Shown here one piece after another: positions 11,700 through 22,664 of a DNA stretch of 64,000 nucleotides (its first letter is position 1; each line of letters begins with the position of its first letter). The translations under genes were made by a program, and so were the position numbers. Where the stretch lies: NCBI GenBank assembly GCA_010094025.1, contig ML991778.1:490275-554274 (forward strand), in the 5' to 3' direction. The notes beneath the pieces were generated by a model, which was not told the origin of the DNA, made no database searches, and saw only the letters and a program-made list of their open reading frames with translations. The DNA is from Viridothelium virens (lineage: Eukaryota; Ascomycota; Dothideomycetes; Trypetheliales; Trypetheliaceae).

Positions 11700-13926
11700 A
11701 TGGCCTCCAATCGCAAACTTACAGATTTCTTCAAGCCGTATGTGCAAGACCAAGGCAATCGTACTGCAAGTGATTTCAAAATTACAATAAGTCTGTTTTC
11801 CCGGCTACTACACATCGGAGCAAGACTGACAGCCTTGTGTTAAAGGCCCAAAAGCAAAGGCGTCTTCACGAGCATTACGCAATGGTGACGGGCGATCCGA
11901 AACTCCTTCAGCGCCACCAAAATCGGGCCGGACCACAACGCAGGCTCGGCGTCAAGAATTACCACAAACTTCTAGCAACAGCTTGGATTCCTCATCAGAA
12001 CGGGCAGATTCGGCAGGTCGCTCTTCCCGAGATATCGCGCACACACTTGATCGCGAAAGAACCAAAGCAGGAATTCCGAATGTTGCACAGCAAAAACCTA
12101 TCTCTAGTGGCCTTTCCGAACGCAGTTCCTTTACAACTATCTCATCTCAGACACCGCCTCCATCGTCTGCTAGAAGAATCACAAGCAGTGGGGAAGTGGT
12201 GGTGAAAAACTCGGATTCGGAGGATGGAGACTCTGATTCCTCTCTTGAAGACATAGATGAGCTGGTAGCAAGAAAAAAAGCGACTTCTGTTCTCGCTTCC
12301 TTTCAGGGTCCCTCAAACACCCAGAGCTCTGGCAAGTTTAACTCACACTTGCCGACTCGATCGACCAAGCCTACAAGCAAACTGAATCATCGAACCACCG
12401 CAGAGCCAGAATCCCAAAGATCGTATAAATTTAACCTCAGATCCCTTGTCAATCAATTCGATACGGACACAGCTTCCAAAGAGCGAATTGAAAGGGCCAA
12501 GAATGCGCTCGACGTAGAAAATGAGAAAGCCAAGAAAGACGAAGACACTAGAAAAAGGGTCAAGGTAGCAGGCGCTTCTGAAAATGGTGTAATCGATGAA
12601 AGCTCTTTCACTTCTGTCGTGAATGGAAGTGATGGTGAGGAGGACCCACAAAGAGTCATGGCGGCTATGCGGCGTACCGAAGCACTACAGCAAGATCTGA
12701 TGTGGCACTTTTTCAATGATGAGCCCAAGCCTCTCCCGAAGAGGCAACCCTTTCCTGTACAAGCTCTTCCAGAGACTGGCTGGATGACAGCCCTGAAGGG
12801 ATCATTCGAACGTCAACAGGCATGTTTGACTGGCTTTGTGCGTGATATGGCAAAACTCCAGGAACTCCCATCTGAAATCATATCATGGATGCTGGATGAA
12901 GTTATGTTTGAACCTCGCGATGACCTAGCGTACGCATACATGAGAATTCTTGAACAAAGCCCACAGGTGCTGAAAGAGACCCTCACTATACATCGCTTCG
13001 ACGCGATCCTTGACGAGCTTGGGGCTAGAGAGAAGGCAAAGAGACTTGATGAGACGACATATCCGACTTTCCGAGCAAAAGAATCTTTTCCACCTGTTCC
13101 TAAAAGATTATGCCGTCTCTTTGAGGCCTTGAAGAGTTTTGCTGAATTACACGAGGTGAGTCCCGAGACTCGAAGTTATGCGTTGAAGATCCTGTTACGA
13201 CTGGGCATGGATGATTCTGTCCGAGCGGACGGTCATTCAACGTGTAGTCTCGAAGATGCTCTTGTTGTACTTGCTCGAGACGATGAGACCTGGAAACAGA
13301 ATACTTCGCTCCTCGAAATTGGCGTATCGGCGTTCGCCACTACTCAAAATGCACAGCTCCGTCTTCGGATTCTTCAGTGCGTACCTAATATAAACGGCCA
13401 AATGGAAGACTTCAGGCGACATCTCGCGCTCTGCTTTTTCCTTGGTGATGAAGCATACCTCTCTTGCAACCTGGCAGATTCCTTTCTAGCCTCTAGAATT
13501 GTCGCTCATCTACGCACCTCACCACTCTACGACCCCAATCCCCAAACCGACTATGCCAATCTTGGGGCACTTATCTCCATCCTAGACATCTCAATCGGTT
13601 CTGGTTTTGGGTCTTTGCCATTTCCGTCAAAGGACGCTGAAGCTGACTTCAATCGAAGTATCGATGCGTTGTCACAACAGATAACGGCGCTGCATAATAG
13701 CATTATCGATACAGGAGCAAGCCATATGAAGCGTACAGAAGCTAAAAATGCATTGGAGCGACTAAAGTACAGGCTCGAATTTAGCGTGCGGACCAAGCCG
13801 AAACCAAAGAAAAATGTGTTTGGCGACGTCGTTGGGAAGCATAGCCTGGATGGTTATGCGCAAGATGCAAACGTGATGACGAAGTTTCTCGACAAGGAGA
13901 AAGCTGTGCAGATTGATGCAATGTAA
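11700..13926 (+). CDS. Probable Nse6/SLF2-like (CANIN-type) SMC5/6 loader subunit
   Basis: The open frame is certain from 11833 to the stop at 13926 (about 697 codons). An ATG at 11700 opens a short exon reading MASNRKLTDFFKP, which resembles a PIP box (PCNA-binding LTDFF). A TGA at 11827-11829 separates it from the main frame, so an intron must lie between. The consensus donor GTATGT at 11738 is in the wrong phase for the nearby acceptors 11832 and 11845, so the junction is unresolved (alternatives include 11770-11845 or 11738-11981). The N-terminal 130 residues are disordered and Ser/Pro-rich. Next comes YKFNLRSLVNQFDTD followed by a charged helix, then an all-helical C-terminal half. This matches my memory of the CANIN region of SLF2/Nse6, the factors that load SMC5/6 in DNA repair; the assignment is tentative. 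Confidence 0.5.
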
Positions 13927-14212
13927 CGCCTAGAGAACGATTCGATTATGTCTTGGCGTATGGAGAAAAGCTCGGAGTCAAGTGGACGAACGACCTAGGA
14001 ATGCTACAAGGATTTCTTGTGAGTATAGAACTATCTTAGGAGTCAGAGGAGCAAAAGATGATACGTATATCATGTACATGCAACACTTAAAGCACGACCA
14101 GATCGACCACCAATGTAGGTCCAATATACATCTTCAGAAGCCAGCGCCAGGCCACAATCAGATGCAGCAACAATAGGTCTAGGAAAGGTCCTGTTGTGAG
14201 ACGGTCCGTTCT

Positions 14213-15036
14213 CTAGTCATGAAACTTTCTGTTCTGGTTCTCGCCAAAGAGAGTCGTCCTTATATTGGGCAAAGCTTCGGTTTCCAATAGTTTGAGCCGC
14301 TCGTCGAAAGTATTGTTGATGTCGATCTTCCCAGAGCCGCCTATTATTGAGAGACCACCAGCACTGCCCGTAGTTAGCTCAAACCAGTCCCTACAGTGGA
14401 GTAGACCTGAAGACTCACGATCCCTCGGGCTGAGGATTAGCCTCATCAATGTCAATCTGCACGTTCTTCTTGACATTCTGCTTGTATTCACTCGCGGCCG
14501 CCTCTGACGCCTTCTTGACCAAATCATAGTCTGCCTTCCGTGCCCGAACTTGGATCTTGTCTTCATTCAATGCATACGCCCCCTCCAGAATCAAGTTCCT
14601 CACGATCTCCTCATATCTCTTCTTATCCTTGGTCGCCTCCCCCAGCCTTCCCCTCGCCTGTTCAAACAGTCCGTCCAGCAGCTCCTGCCTACTGCTCAGT
14701 ATCCGTAGACGTGTCTTGTTGGCGACAGTCGAGCGGGCGATCTGCTGCGACATGGCAGCCTGCTTGAACTTCTTCTCATAGGTGGAGTCAATAGAAGAGG
14801 TTTCTTGGCGGACAAGCTTGGATTTCTCGATAGCGAATTCTTCGTCGGCCTTGATTTGGATTTCCTTTGCTTTCTCAAGTGCTTCCTGACGGATAAAAGC
14901 CGTCATTTTCTTTAGCTCCCCGGCGACCTACCGAATGGGACATATTAGACATGGTGGCTTCTTTGGAGAAGGGCATAGTAAGTGGGAAAGAAGAAGACTT
15001 CACCTGGTCGTCGGACATAGCATGAACCTGCGACAT
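14213..15036 (-). CDS. vma4: V-type proton ATPase subunit E
   Basis: Three exons: 15036-15004, 14927-14419 and 14363-14213, with GT-AG introns of 76 and 55 nt, joining to 230 residues, the normal size. The protein opens MSQVHAMSDDQ, continues with the family signature MTAFIRQEALEKAKEIQ and ends NRKFHD, all typical of subunit E. It forms part of the peripheral stalk of the V1 sector and couples ATP hydrolysis in V1 to proton pumping by Vo in vacuole and endosome membranes. The N-terminal half is a long charged coiled coil that pairs with subunit G. The gene is divergent from the NIPA-type transporter with 430 bp between the starts. Confidence 0.96.
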
Positions 15037-15466
15037 GTCGAATGATCTTGGGTAAACCCGAAATCTTGTGTAATTGGGAATTTCCTGAGTGTAAGGAGTG
15101 GTGGGTATCAAGTGACCAGCTAGATGTTGTTATGATCTGGCGAAGCTGTCCCTTGTCCCTTGTCCCTTGTCTGCTGCCCCTCGGTTCCCTGCACGGCCCG
15201 CTGACCTCACCGACGAATCGTGAAACTGCAACTGCAATGGACAACGATGCCCAAGTCGGTCATTCTTTCGCTCACTCGTACCGCTCCATCTCCTCCCTGC
15301 CAGACTCTTTTTGCTTCCCACTAAATCGCATCTCGCACACAATGGATTCAGTCCCGCGTCTCCCACAGAGATAGCATAAATGGCGAAGGCGCTCTCCGTA
15401 CTCATTACTGAAGCATCAACAGAGTCACCAAGGCCAGGACGGCATTAAGAGCGGGCGTTCGTGGGC
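15037..15466. promoter_or_regulatory. Shared divergent promoter region
   Basis: 430 bp separate the starts of the V-ATPase E and NIPA-type genes. It contains three tandem copies of GTCCCTT at about 15148-15170. No other element is assigned. Confidence 0.45.
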
Positions 15467-17355
15467 ATGATTCCTCCTGGCGGAGTCATTGCGGTTAGAC
15501 TCTGCCTTCCGAGGAACTCTTAGAATCAGCATTGACGGATGTTTGCGCATAGCTCGGTGTCCTCGTGGGCCTGGTGTCTACCAGCATTCAAAGCGTCGGT
15601 CTTACGCTCCAGCGCAAGTCACATCTCCTGGAAGATGAGAAATATGAACAGGATACAAAACGTCCTCCGTACAGGCGGCGGAGATGGCAGGTCAGAATCA
15701 CAGTTCCTGGGCAACTTTGGTTTAGATGGGAAGTAAAATGCTGATGCGACCATGGGATGAATAGCTGGGCATGCTCATGTTCATAGCCGCCAACATCGTC
15801 GGTTCAACGATCCAAATAACAACCCTCCCTCTTCCTGTGCTATCTACACTACAAGCTGTATGTTTTTACATTCTTTCTCGTCCCAGCAGACCGATCCTGA
15901 ACTGACCGATTCTCAAAGTCTGGCCTTGTTTTCAATAGCATTTGCGCCTCGCTCCTCCTCCAGGAACCTTTTACTCGTTACTCCTTGATAGGCACTGTGC
16001 TTGTCGCCCTGGGTGCCCTTCTGATTGCACTATACGGTGCTATTCCTGAGCCGTCACACTCTCTTCGCGGCCTGCTCCTGCTCCTTGGCCGCTCAGAATT
16101 CATTGCCTGGATCATTGCCACATTCGTCGCTGTCTTCTGCCTCATAGGAATCGCCTTTGTCCTTGCGCGCCTCTCAAATCCCGCCTCCAAAATTTCAAGC
16201 AGGTACAGATGGGTAGGCAACATCAGCGCAGGTGGCCCGTGGATAGCGCGCATGAAACTCATGCGAGGCATGTGCTATGGTTGCATCTCTGGCATCCTCT
16301 CCGCACACACGCTACTCCTCGCCAAGTCCGCCGTCGAACTCCTTGTCACTACCTTTACTTCAGCCAACCAGTTCCTCCAATATCAATCTTGGCTCATCCT
16401 TCTGGGCCTTGTTGTCCTCGCTTTGTCACAACTCTATTACCTGCATCGCGGCCTAAAAATTTGTTCCACTAGTGTACTCTACCCCTTTGTTTTTTGTATC
16501 TACAACATCACAGCGATCCTAGATGGCCTAATCTACTTCCATCAAACTGACCGGCTGCCACCGCTGCACGCGGGTCTCATCGCGGTCGGCACCGTCATCC
16601 TCCTCACCGGCGTCGTCGCCCTCTCGTGGCGCCTCCACGATCACAGCCCAGGCTCTTCCAACCACCACCTCCACTCCGGCCCCACCACCCCCGCCGTTCC
16701 CGGCACCGCTTTCGCTCCCGGCATGGGCTTAGTCGACGACGAATACGACTCCTCTCCCCACACATCCGCTCCTCCCTCACCCTCAACCCCATCATCCCCG
16801 TCCTTTTCCGCCGACCACGCCATCCGCCCTAGCCGAGACGAAGAGGAAGCTCTCGCCCTTGACGGCGACAACGAAGAAGACGGGCCAGTCCATCAGCGTC
16901 CCAGCGAACACACCCCGCTCTTACTCTCCCGCTCCCAGCGCCGGCGCACAGTAGCGAACCTGCCGCAGAACTCGTCCTCGGAGCTCTGGGATGACCTCCA
17001 CGACACGTCGACTACCACATCGGACTGGGGCACTATCGCCCAGCCACGGACGTCGCGCAGTCGGGCGCGCTCGGCGGCCGGAATTCTCGGGCGGAGAGTG
17101 GGAAGTGGCGGGGAGCAGCCTGACGAGAGCTTGATGTCGAGTACGGGGAGTTTAGCAGGTTTGGGGAGGATGGGCACGGGAAGGAGTCGACGCGGGGTGG
17201 GGAGGCGGAGCGGGAGAAGAGTAAGTAGTGTGAGGAGTGCGGGGAAGAAGAGGCAGGATGCGTTGGGAGGGTGGTTTAAGCTTGGTTGGTGGAGAAGACG
17301 TATGGGAAGAGGAAGAGAAGATGAAGAGGGGGGCGGTGATGAAGCAGTATCGTAG
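15467..17355 (+). CDS. NIPA-family magnesium transporter (DUF803)
   Basis: Four exons: 15467-15493, 15553-15690, 15765-15857 and 15919-17355, with introns of 59, 74 and 61 nt. All are phase 0, which gives 564 residues. The small exons restore the first helices, MIPPGGVIALGVLVGL, then SVGLTLQRKSHLLED, then GSTIQITTLPLPVLSTLQA, all characteristic of NIPA proteins. About nine hydrophobic segments follow. Animal NIPA proteins carry magnesium at the plasma membrane and endosomes; the fungal substrate is inferred. The last 220 residues are a cytosolic Ser/Pro/Arg-rich tail with acidic and basic patches, longer than in animal members. Confidence 0.88.
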
Positions 17356-17931
17356 GCGACAAAATCGCTTTAACAACCATTGCATGGTGGAGGAATTGTG
17401 AGGATGGATCGCGCGTGGAGAGAGGTTGGTGGATACCTATATGATATTGGAGAGGTGATTATCCACGCATTTCGGAAGAGGAAGACGTAATCTCGGAATA
17501 CCCAATACCCTAGATCGTCATGGCGCACGAATTTAATTTGTTTTGGATTGAAACTTTGTCTTTAATCGTCCATTCGTGACTACGGGTCTATCAACATTCT
17601 ACCATCAGGAGCCCGCTGGTGAAGTCAACCGTTTCATATTGTGTTCAACGATGACAGCTCACCAGTCGTCTGCGAGACATGCAGCGGGCTTCGGAGCAGA
17701 ATGTACCTAGTTTATTGTATGCCGAACCGTTTTCTGGATATCTTTGCGAGGACTGTCCCACGTAGACTGCGGAGTCTTGGTATTTCCTCTAAAGAGTGGT
17801 GTTTCCATCATTATCCATCCATCTCGCTACCATCCAAACGAAGACTTCCTCCATCTAATCCCAGTGCATGCCCCATTACTCCGAGCCTCCAGTCTAATTC
17901 CTCAATCGCTCCAGACCATCTTCCTCTACCT
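17356..17931. other. Convergent intergenic region
   Basis: Shared 3' flank of the NIPA-type gene and the acetyltransferase gene. Nothing recognisable is present; plus-strand open frames here run antisense into the acetyltransferase. Confidence 0.55.
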
Positions 17932-18849
17932 CTACCAGAAATCCGCCTCCGTCACTTCTTTGACAATTCTCCATGCCCCACCCGGTTGCAATCGCCGATA
18001 ATATTGGTCTTCAAACTCAACCCTCACGAAACCCCTCGCCTCATACCACGCCAGCGCCTCCTCGTTCGCCTCCCACACGTGCGCCTGCACCTCCTCGATA
18101 CCATAATCGGCGACTGCACGCACCAACAACGTCAGGAGCAAGTGCGTCGCGATGTTGTGCCGTCGGTATGGTGCCAGCACCGCCAGCGTCGAGATGTACA
18201 GGATGGGCGGTACCTGTCGCTGCTGCTCCCACCACTTCTCCATTGACTCCGACGGCGACGACGACGGCGGAGGACTTGGCAGTCGTGGCGAGGACGGAGG
18301 CGGGGAGAGGAGTTTGCAGCGGACGCCGCCGACGACGGTGCCGGTGTCGGTGGGGCGGTCGTGCCAAATGGCGAGGAGGGTGACCGAGGCGGTGACTTCA
18401 TCGGTGAGGGTCTCGGTGTAGAAATTTTTAGGATAGGGGATTGGGAGAAGGAGTGAGTTGAGACGTTGGAAGGCGGGCAAGGTGTGAGGCTTCACTGGAT
18501 CCAGGGACACGTTCGGGGGGAGGGTCCTGAGTCGAGAACTGACGGTTGGAGGAGAGGTAGTCCGAGAGCTGGATACTTCTCGAGTCATATTCGCGACTTT
18601 ATTTGCGATATCAGAGGTAGCTGGGTCTAGTGAAGGATTTGTTTCTGCTGGTGGTTGTGATTGGGGGTTTGTTTGTCGCGTCTCGCCAGCTTCAAGTAGA
18701 CGCTCGATACTGACTGGCAAGCTTGACATCGCAGCAGCATACCGCGACTCTGCGGCTCTGGAAGAAACATGGGCGCTGGTCTCTGAACGTGCATCGTCCC
18801 GGTCGCTTTGAGGCTTATTAAGCCAATTTGCTAGAGTGGATTGGACCAT
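17932..18849 (-). CDS. GNAT N-acetyltransferase, NAA50/San-like
   Basis: A single exon of 305 residues. The C-terminal 190 residues form a GNAT fold: a beta strand reading PPILYISTLAVLAPYRR, then the acetyl-CoA loop RRHNIATHLL, and an ending AHVWEANEEALAWYEARGF that is typical of NAA50 and related enzymes. These acetylate protein N-termini co-translationally and act in sister-chromatid cohesion in animals. About 110 N-terminal residues are disordered and Ser/Pro-rich and are absent from the small animal proteins. A Pro/Ser insert lies between two strands of the fold. The substrate is not predictable from sequence. It is divergent from mic19 with 327 bp between the starts. Confidence 0.75.
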   Translation of the reverse strand: MVQSTLANWLNKPQSDRDDARSETSAHVSSRAAESRYAAAMSSLPVSIERLLEAGETRQTNPQSQPPAETNPSLDPATSDIANKVANMTREVSSSRTTSPPTVSSRLRTLPPNVSLDPVKPHTLPAFQRLNSLLLPIPYPKNFYTETLTDEVTASVTLLAIWHDRPTDTGTVVGGVRCKLLSPPPSSPRLPSPPPSSSPSESMEKWWEQQRQVPPILYISTLAVLAPYRRHNIATHLLLTLLVRAVADYGIEEVQAHVWEANEEALAWYEARGFVRVEFEDQYYRRLQPGGAWRIVKEVTEADFW

Positions 18850-19176
18850 TGGAATAATGAAAGTGATGATAGGAGGGATGATTCGACGCGTAGCTAATGC
18901 TGATCGGGTAAGAAACTTAGCTTCTGAAGGGGAAAAGAAATTTTTTCAAAGACCTTAGCGCGCAAGTGAGCATTTTAGAAGCCTGCGCAATACCTACCGT
19001 CCCAAGCAGTTCAACACAAGGTACCAATAGAAGGTGGTTCCAGTGAGGAGCAGTCACGGCGGAGGTGAATGTTGACTTCCGTCTAGGCGGTCCGGTCCTC
19101 ACCCGTCCCTCTCCTCTCTACCTAACCTAACTTTTTGAAAATCACGACTCACTTCCAACCCTTCATCACTACCAGA
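18850..19176. promoter_or_regulatory. Divergent promoter region
   Basis: 327 bp between the acetyltransferase and Mic19 starts; both promoters must lie here. No distinct motif is assigned. Confidence 0.4.
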
Positions 19177-19884
19177 ATGGGTGCTGGAGAGTCCAAAGAG
19201 GTTAGCGCACCATCACAACATGTCTTCACGGTGTAAGCTATTGCATTGAGCCCCATTGAACTTAAAGGAACCAATTTGACCGACTATCAGCGACCAACCT
19301 GTCCGCTTCTCCTCCGAGCTTGTACATTCACTACAGAGCAGTCCTGAGGTACATACTCCCATTGCCCGCCCTTCCTATAATGTTCCCTTCCATTTCAATT
19401 GCAATACGCATCAGCTTAGTTCCACGCCTTTCTCTAGACCGATTCTACCCGCGCCCGCAATCAAGAGCTTCAAATCCAATCCCGCGTTACCACTGAGCTT
19501 GAGCGCCTCGCCTCCGAATCCGCAAAACACCTTTCCGATTTGACTGCTGCTGCAACGTCTTCCTCATCATCACAAGAACCATCCTCTAGTTCTGACCCCT
19601 CTCACCTCGACAAAGCCAGATCGGCTATTACTGGCAGTGCCCCAAACTCCTCAGAGCCTTCCCATGACTCAGTCCAAAAGGAAATTTCGGAGCTAAGAAA
19701 GAAGCTAGAAGAAAGAAAGAAAATAGAGAAGATAGACTCAGCAACAGAGAAAGCAAGGGAGGAGTTGGTGGCATGCTTGCGGACGAATGATCGAAGGCCG
19801 TTAGACTGTTGGAGGGAGGTAGAAGACTTCAAGAGAGAAGTTGGACGCTTGGAGAGGAGATTTGTGGAAGGAGCTGTGAGATAG
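19177..19884 (+). CDS. mic19: MICOS complex subunit Mic19 (DUF1690)
   Basis: Three exons: 19177-19232, 19291-19348 and 19438-19884, with introns of 58 and 89 nt, giving 186 residues. MGAGESK carries the Gly-2 myristoylation signature shared by Mic19/CHCHD3 proteins. FSSELVHSLQSSPETDSTRA and LQIQSRVTTELERLA are the conserved core of the fungal family. A central Ser-rich linker leads into a charged coiled coil. The C-terminus has CLRTNDRRPLDCW, a Cx10C pair, fitting the half-CHCH end of fungal Mic19. Mic19 sits on the inner mitochondrial membrane facing the intermembrane space and helps link Mic60 to crista junctions. Confidence 0.92.
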
Positions 19885-20297
19885 TAAGGGAGATTCTCAA
19901 GAAGTGGATAGTATGCAAGAGTTGTGGGTGAGAAGGTCATCAGGCAGTGTACATTATTGGTGAAAATTGCGTGCATGAATTGACCTGCCAAAGTTAGGTT
20001 TGCTTCTGTATATTCCAAATATATGCATGCCACTGGAATCCAATGGAAGGAATGGCGTTTCTTCGACCAACAAAGTCTTGTATCTTCAGGAGGTTCGGAC
20101 CTGCCCTTTCCACACACTAATTACCCATTTGATTTCAAGAGGATGTCATTGTCAGGGATACTTCATAACTATTTACGCTCTCATTTCAAGCACACCGCCC
20201 AAGCTCTAAGAGCTAATACAGAAAGCATGTGCAAGGTAAGTGAATAATAGCACATCCTCTTTCCAAGAGACTTTGCTTGAGCGGCAACCTTCTTCAC
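19885..20297. other. Convergent intergenic region
   Basis: 3' flanks of mic19 and the small secreted protein gene. No feature recognised. Confidence 0.5.
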
Positions 20298-20585
20298 TCA
20301 AGCATTCCCGCCGCAGTTCTCGGGATGGTTGAGACAGTCCTCGTCTGTACTTCCTCCACTTGTCGCCGTATTTGGCCCTGTCGCCGGTGTGCTCGGCGCG
20401 GGCGGTGGCGGTGGTCTGCTATGTGGGTGTACAGGAGCACGAGTGGGGCTACTGTTGGGTTGATCGCCGCAGGTATGATCAATCTCCTGGATGGTAGGCT
20501 TTGGTATCGCTGAAGACGTTGGCAGAGCCCACGCACCTAGATTTAGGGTGAGGCCGGTCAGGGTTAGAAGGGTTATGAGTTGCAT
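20298..20585 (-). CDS. Small secreted Pro-rich protein
   Basis: A single-exon frame of 95 residues. The start MQLITLLTLTGLTLNLGAWA looks like a signal peptide cleaved near WALP. The mature part of about 75 residues is Pro/Ser/Thr-rich with three cysteines, in HTCGD and in the C-terminal DCLNHPENCGG. I recognise no family. Secretion, small size and Cys content fit the broad class of fungal small secreted or effector-like proteins, but nothing here shows function. It could also be a chance frame, although the signal peptide makes that less likely. An array of about 27-bp repeats lies 200-320 bp upstream. Confidence 0.5.
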   Translation of the reverse strand: MQLITLLTLTGLTLNLGAWALPTSSAIPKPTIQEIDHTCGDQPNSSPTRAPVHPHSRPPPPPAPSTPATGPNTATSGGSTDEDCLNHPENCGGNA

Positions 20586-22664
20586 GGCCGTAACTTTGAC
20601 CTTAACTTGTTGTGATAGGTGGACGCGTTCGATTTGTTAAATTTGTTTGAGCTATTGGTGGAATTGGAGGCCTTGTGCTTTTTTAAAGTTGCGGTAGTTG
20701 GTCTTGCATACAGTTCTAGATTACGACATGATACGATTTGTGAATAAGGTGTCTACTTTGACGTGACGTGCATGGAAGAGTAAGATCATTCACAAAGGTT
20801 GTGTCATTATTCATAACTTAAGCTTGCGTCATTGTTCTTGAGTTAAAGCGTGTGCCATTGTTCATGACTTCAAAGCTTGTGTCATTGTTGATGACTGGGT
20901 CGTGCAAAATCTTATTGTTCCTGTCATGTGCGATATCGGAACAATAAGAGAAGTCCTTAATTGAAAGAAGATAGCACTCAGTCGTCATCAGTGCCAAACA
21001 GCCCAGTACTGCTTGAGTCAGACGAAACGTAATAGAATCGTGAACGACCAGTGCCCAATCCTGCTGTGCGATTCGGAAGAAGCGAGGCGTCAGGTTAAGG
21101 TTCGACTAGACAGTTGGCAATGGAAAGAATTGAAAAAGCAAAAAGCAACCCCTGAATCCTTCTGTAGGCATAGAAATATTTCTCTTGATGATTTGAATAA
21201 TACTCATGAACCAGGCTAAGGCTAGCAGCAGTCTACTACAGCAGGCGACCAATTGCAATAGACATCGTCCGAAGCATCCTCGAAGGGAAGCCCTAAGATC
21301 GGGTGTCGAGATTAGGGTATCTCGGGGGATGCCACCCGGCCGAATTATCCATTATGAATAATAATACCTTGACCATTCCTGCCCCGATTCCGGCCATTTA
21401 TCGATCCCAGACTGCGTTCACATGCGTTCAGACAATTCAGTCCAGGGTGGAGGACCTTGATTCCTTGGCCGGTGTGCGAAGGCAGCTCCATCCCGACAGG
21501 CAACCACTGAAACCATTACCTGGAGCTTTGCGGTGAGATGAAACCAAGGTACAGTACGCAATACGGATTACGAGAATGATCATCGGTGAAGCGAATGATA
21601 AGGGTGGTGAGCCTGGTCAAGGTACATGGCGTGCATGTACGAATGTGGACGTGTAAGCCGCAAAGGAACATGGAACGGTACCATGCAGGATTAGTCGCAT
21701 TACAAGTGGGGAAATAGCGTTGGTGTAGGACAGCTGTAAAGAGAGGACACACGAAGATCCCTACCAAGGCTGACTTCCCTAATCTACTCCAGCATCATTG
21801 GACGGCGGAGAGTTCCAACGCCCACCCCTTCCAGAGCGAGATTTCAGCCTGATGAACGGCTGATTCCTTCTTGTCCCTTCGCCAGGGCGGTCCCTGTCCG
21901 ACAGCCTTACAGTTCTAAGCCCCAAACCGGAGGCGAGCTTTTTCGAGTACTGCATGAGCTTGTCTGGCGTGCGAGATGGTAAGAGCACTTGCAGCTGGAA
22001 GAGAGCTAGGATGATGCATTGGTGGGGTTGAGAATGAAGAGGCAGCAGCAGCAAGCAGCGCAAGCACAGGGGTTTTAGGATCGAGGAGCGCCAGGAGCTG
22101 GGTCTGGTGGGAGAGTGGGAGGCTGCCAGCGATGGTTAGCGTCGGTCGCGACAGGGATCAGGGGCCCCAGATGCAATCACGTGCGATTGCCTCAATGGGA
22201 TTCCTTTGACGGAATCCGACGGATGGGCGGAAAGTTCACCGTTGAAGGTGCATCACAGGGCAACGGCGCGAACGAAAAAAGTCAAAGCCGGACACGTCGC
22301 GCTTCAAGAACTAGCTATCCTGCGACAGGTAATTTGTTTAAAGCGCCACGGATCGGGCAGTGTGTTTCTCCTCCCACCGGGTCTGTGCCGATTAGCAAGC
22401 TGAAAGACGGCCTAATACATGTGCTAGGCCGTGCTAGGGCTGTACTCCCTGGTGATCGGGGCAGGAAGTCGTTCAGCTCCGTGCCTTCCCCCTCTCTGGT
22501 GCAGCGCCTGCCTCTGCGCTCAAAACCCAGCCTACTTCCGACACCTCTAAACCCTTCCTGTCATCCATAATCCTACTCTTTTCTTACTAGTTACTGCCCG
22601 TTTCGTGCGAGCTGCCGCATCCGAGTCGTGCCTCCGAACAGAAACAGAGGAACGCCTGAACAAA
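20586..22664. other. Intergenic region, 2.1 kb
   Basis: Lies between the small secreted protein gene and mcm1, which are divergent. Besides the tandem repeats it holds an inverted repeat GCAATC-acgtgc-GATTGC at 22173-22190 that includes CACGTG. An open frame of 68 codons at 21013 has no recognisable character. A long 5' leader for mcm1 is plausible here. Confidence 0.5.
20794..20903. repeat. Four imperfect tandem repeats of about 27 bp
   Basis: Units share GTGTCATTGTTCATGACTT (with variants GCGTC, GTGCC, TTATTC) followed by a run like AAAGCTT. They sit in the upstream region of the small secreted protein gene, so they could be repeated protein-binding sites or a simple minisatellite. Confidence 0.75.

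Noticed and set aside
17641-18421. Several plus-strand frames over the acetyltransferase
   Set aside because: They are antisense to a frame with a clear GNAT fold and have low-complexity Pro/Arg composition.
21013-21219. 68-codon frame in the mcm1 upstream region
   Set aside because: No recognisable features; might be a relic, but nothing supports it.
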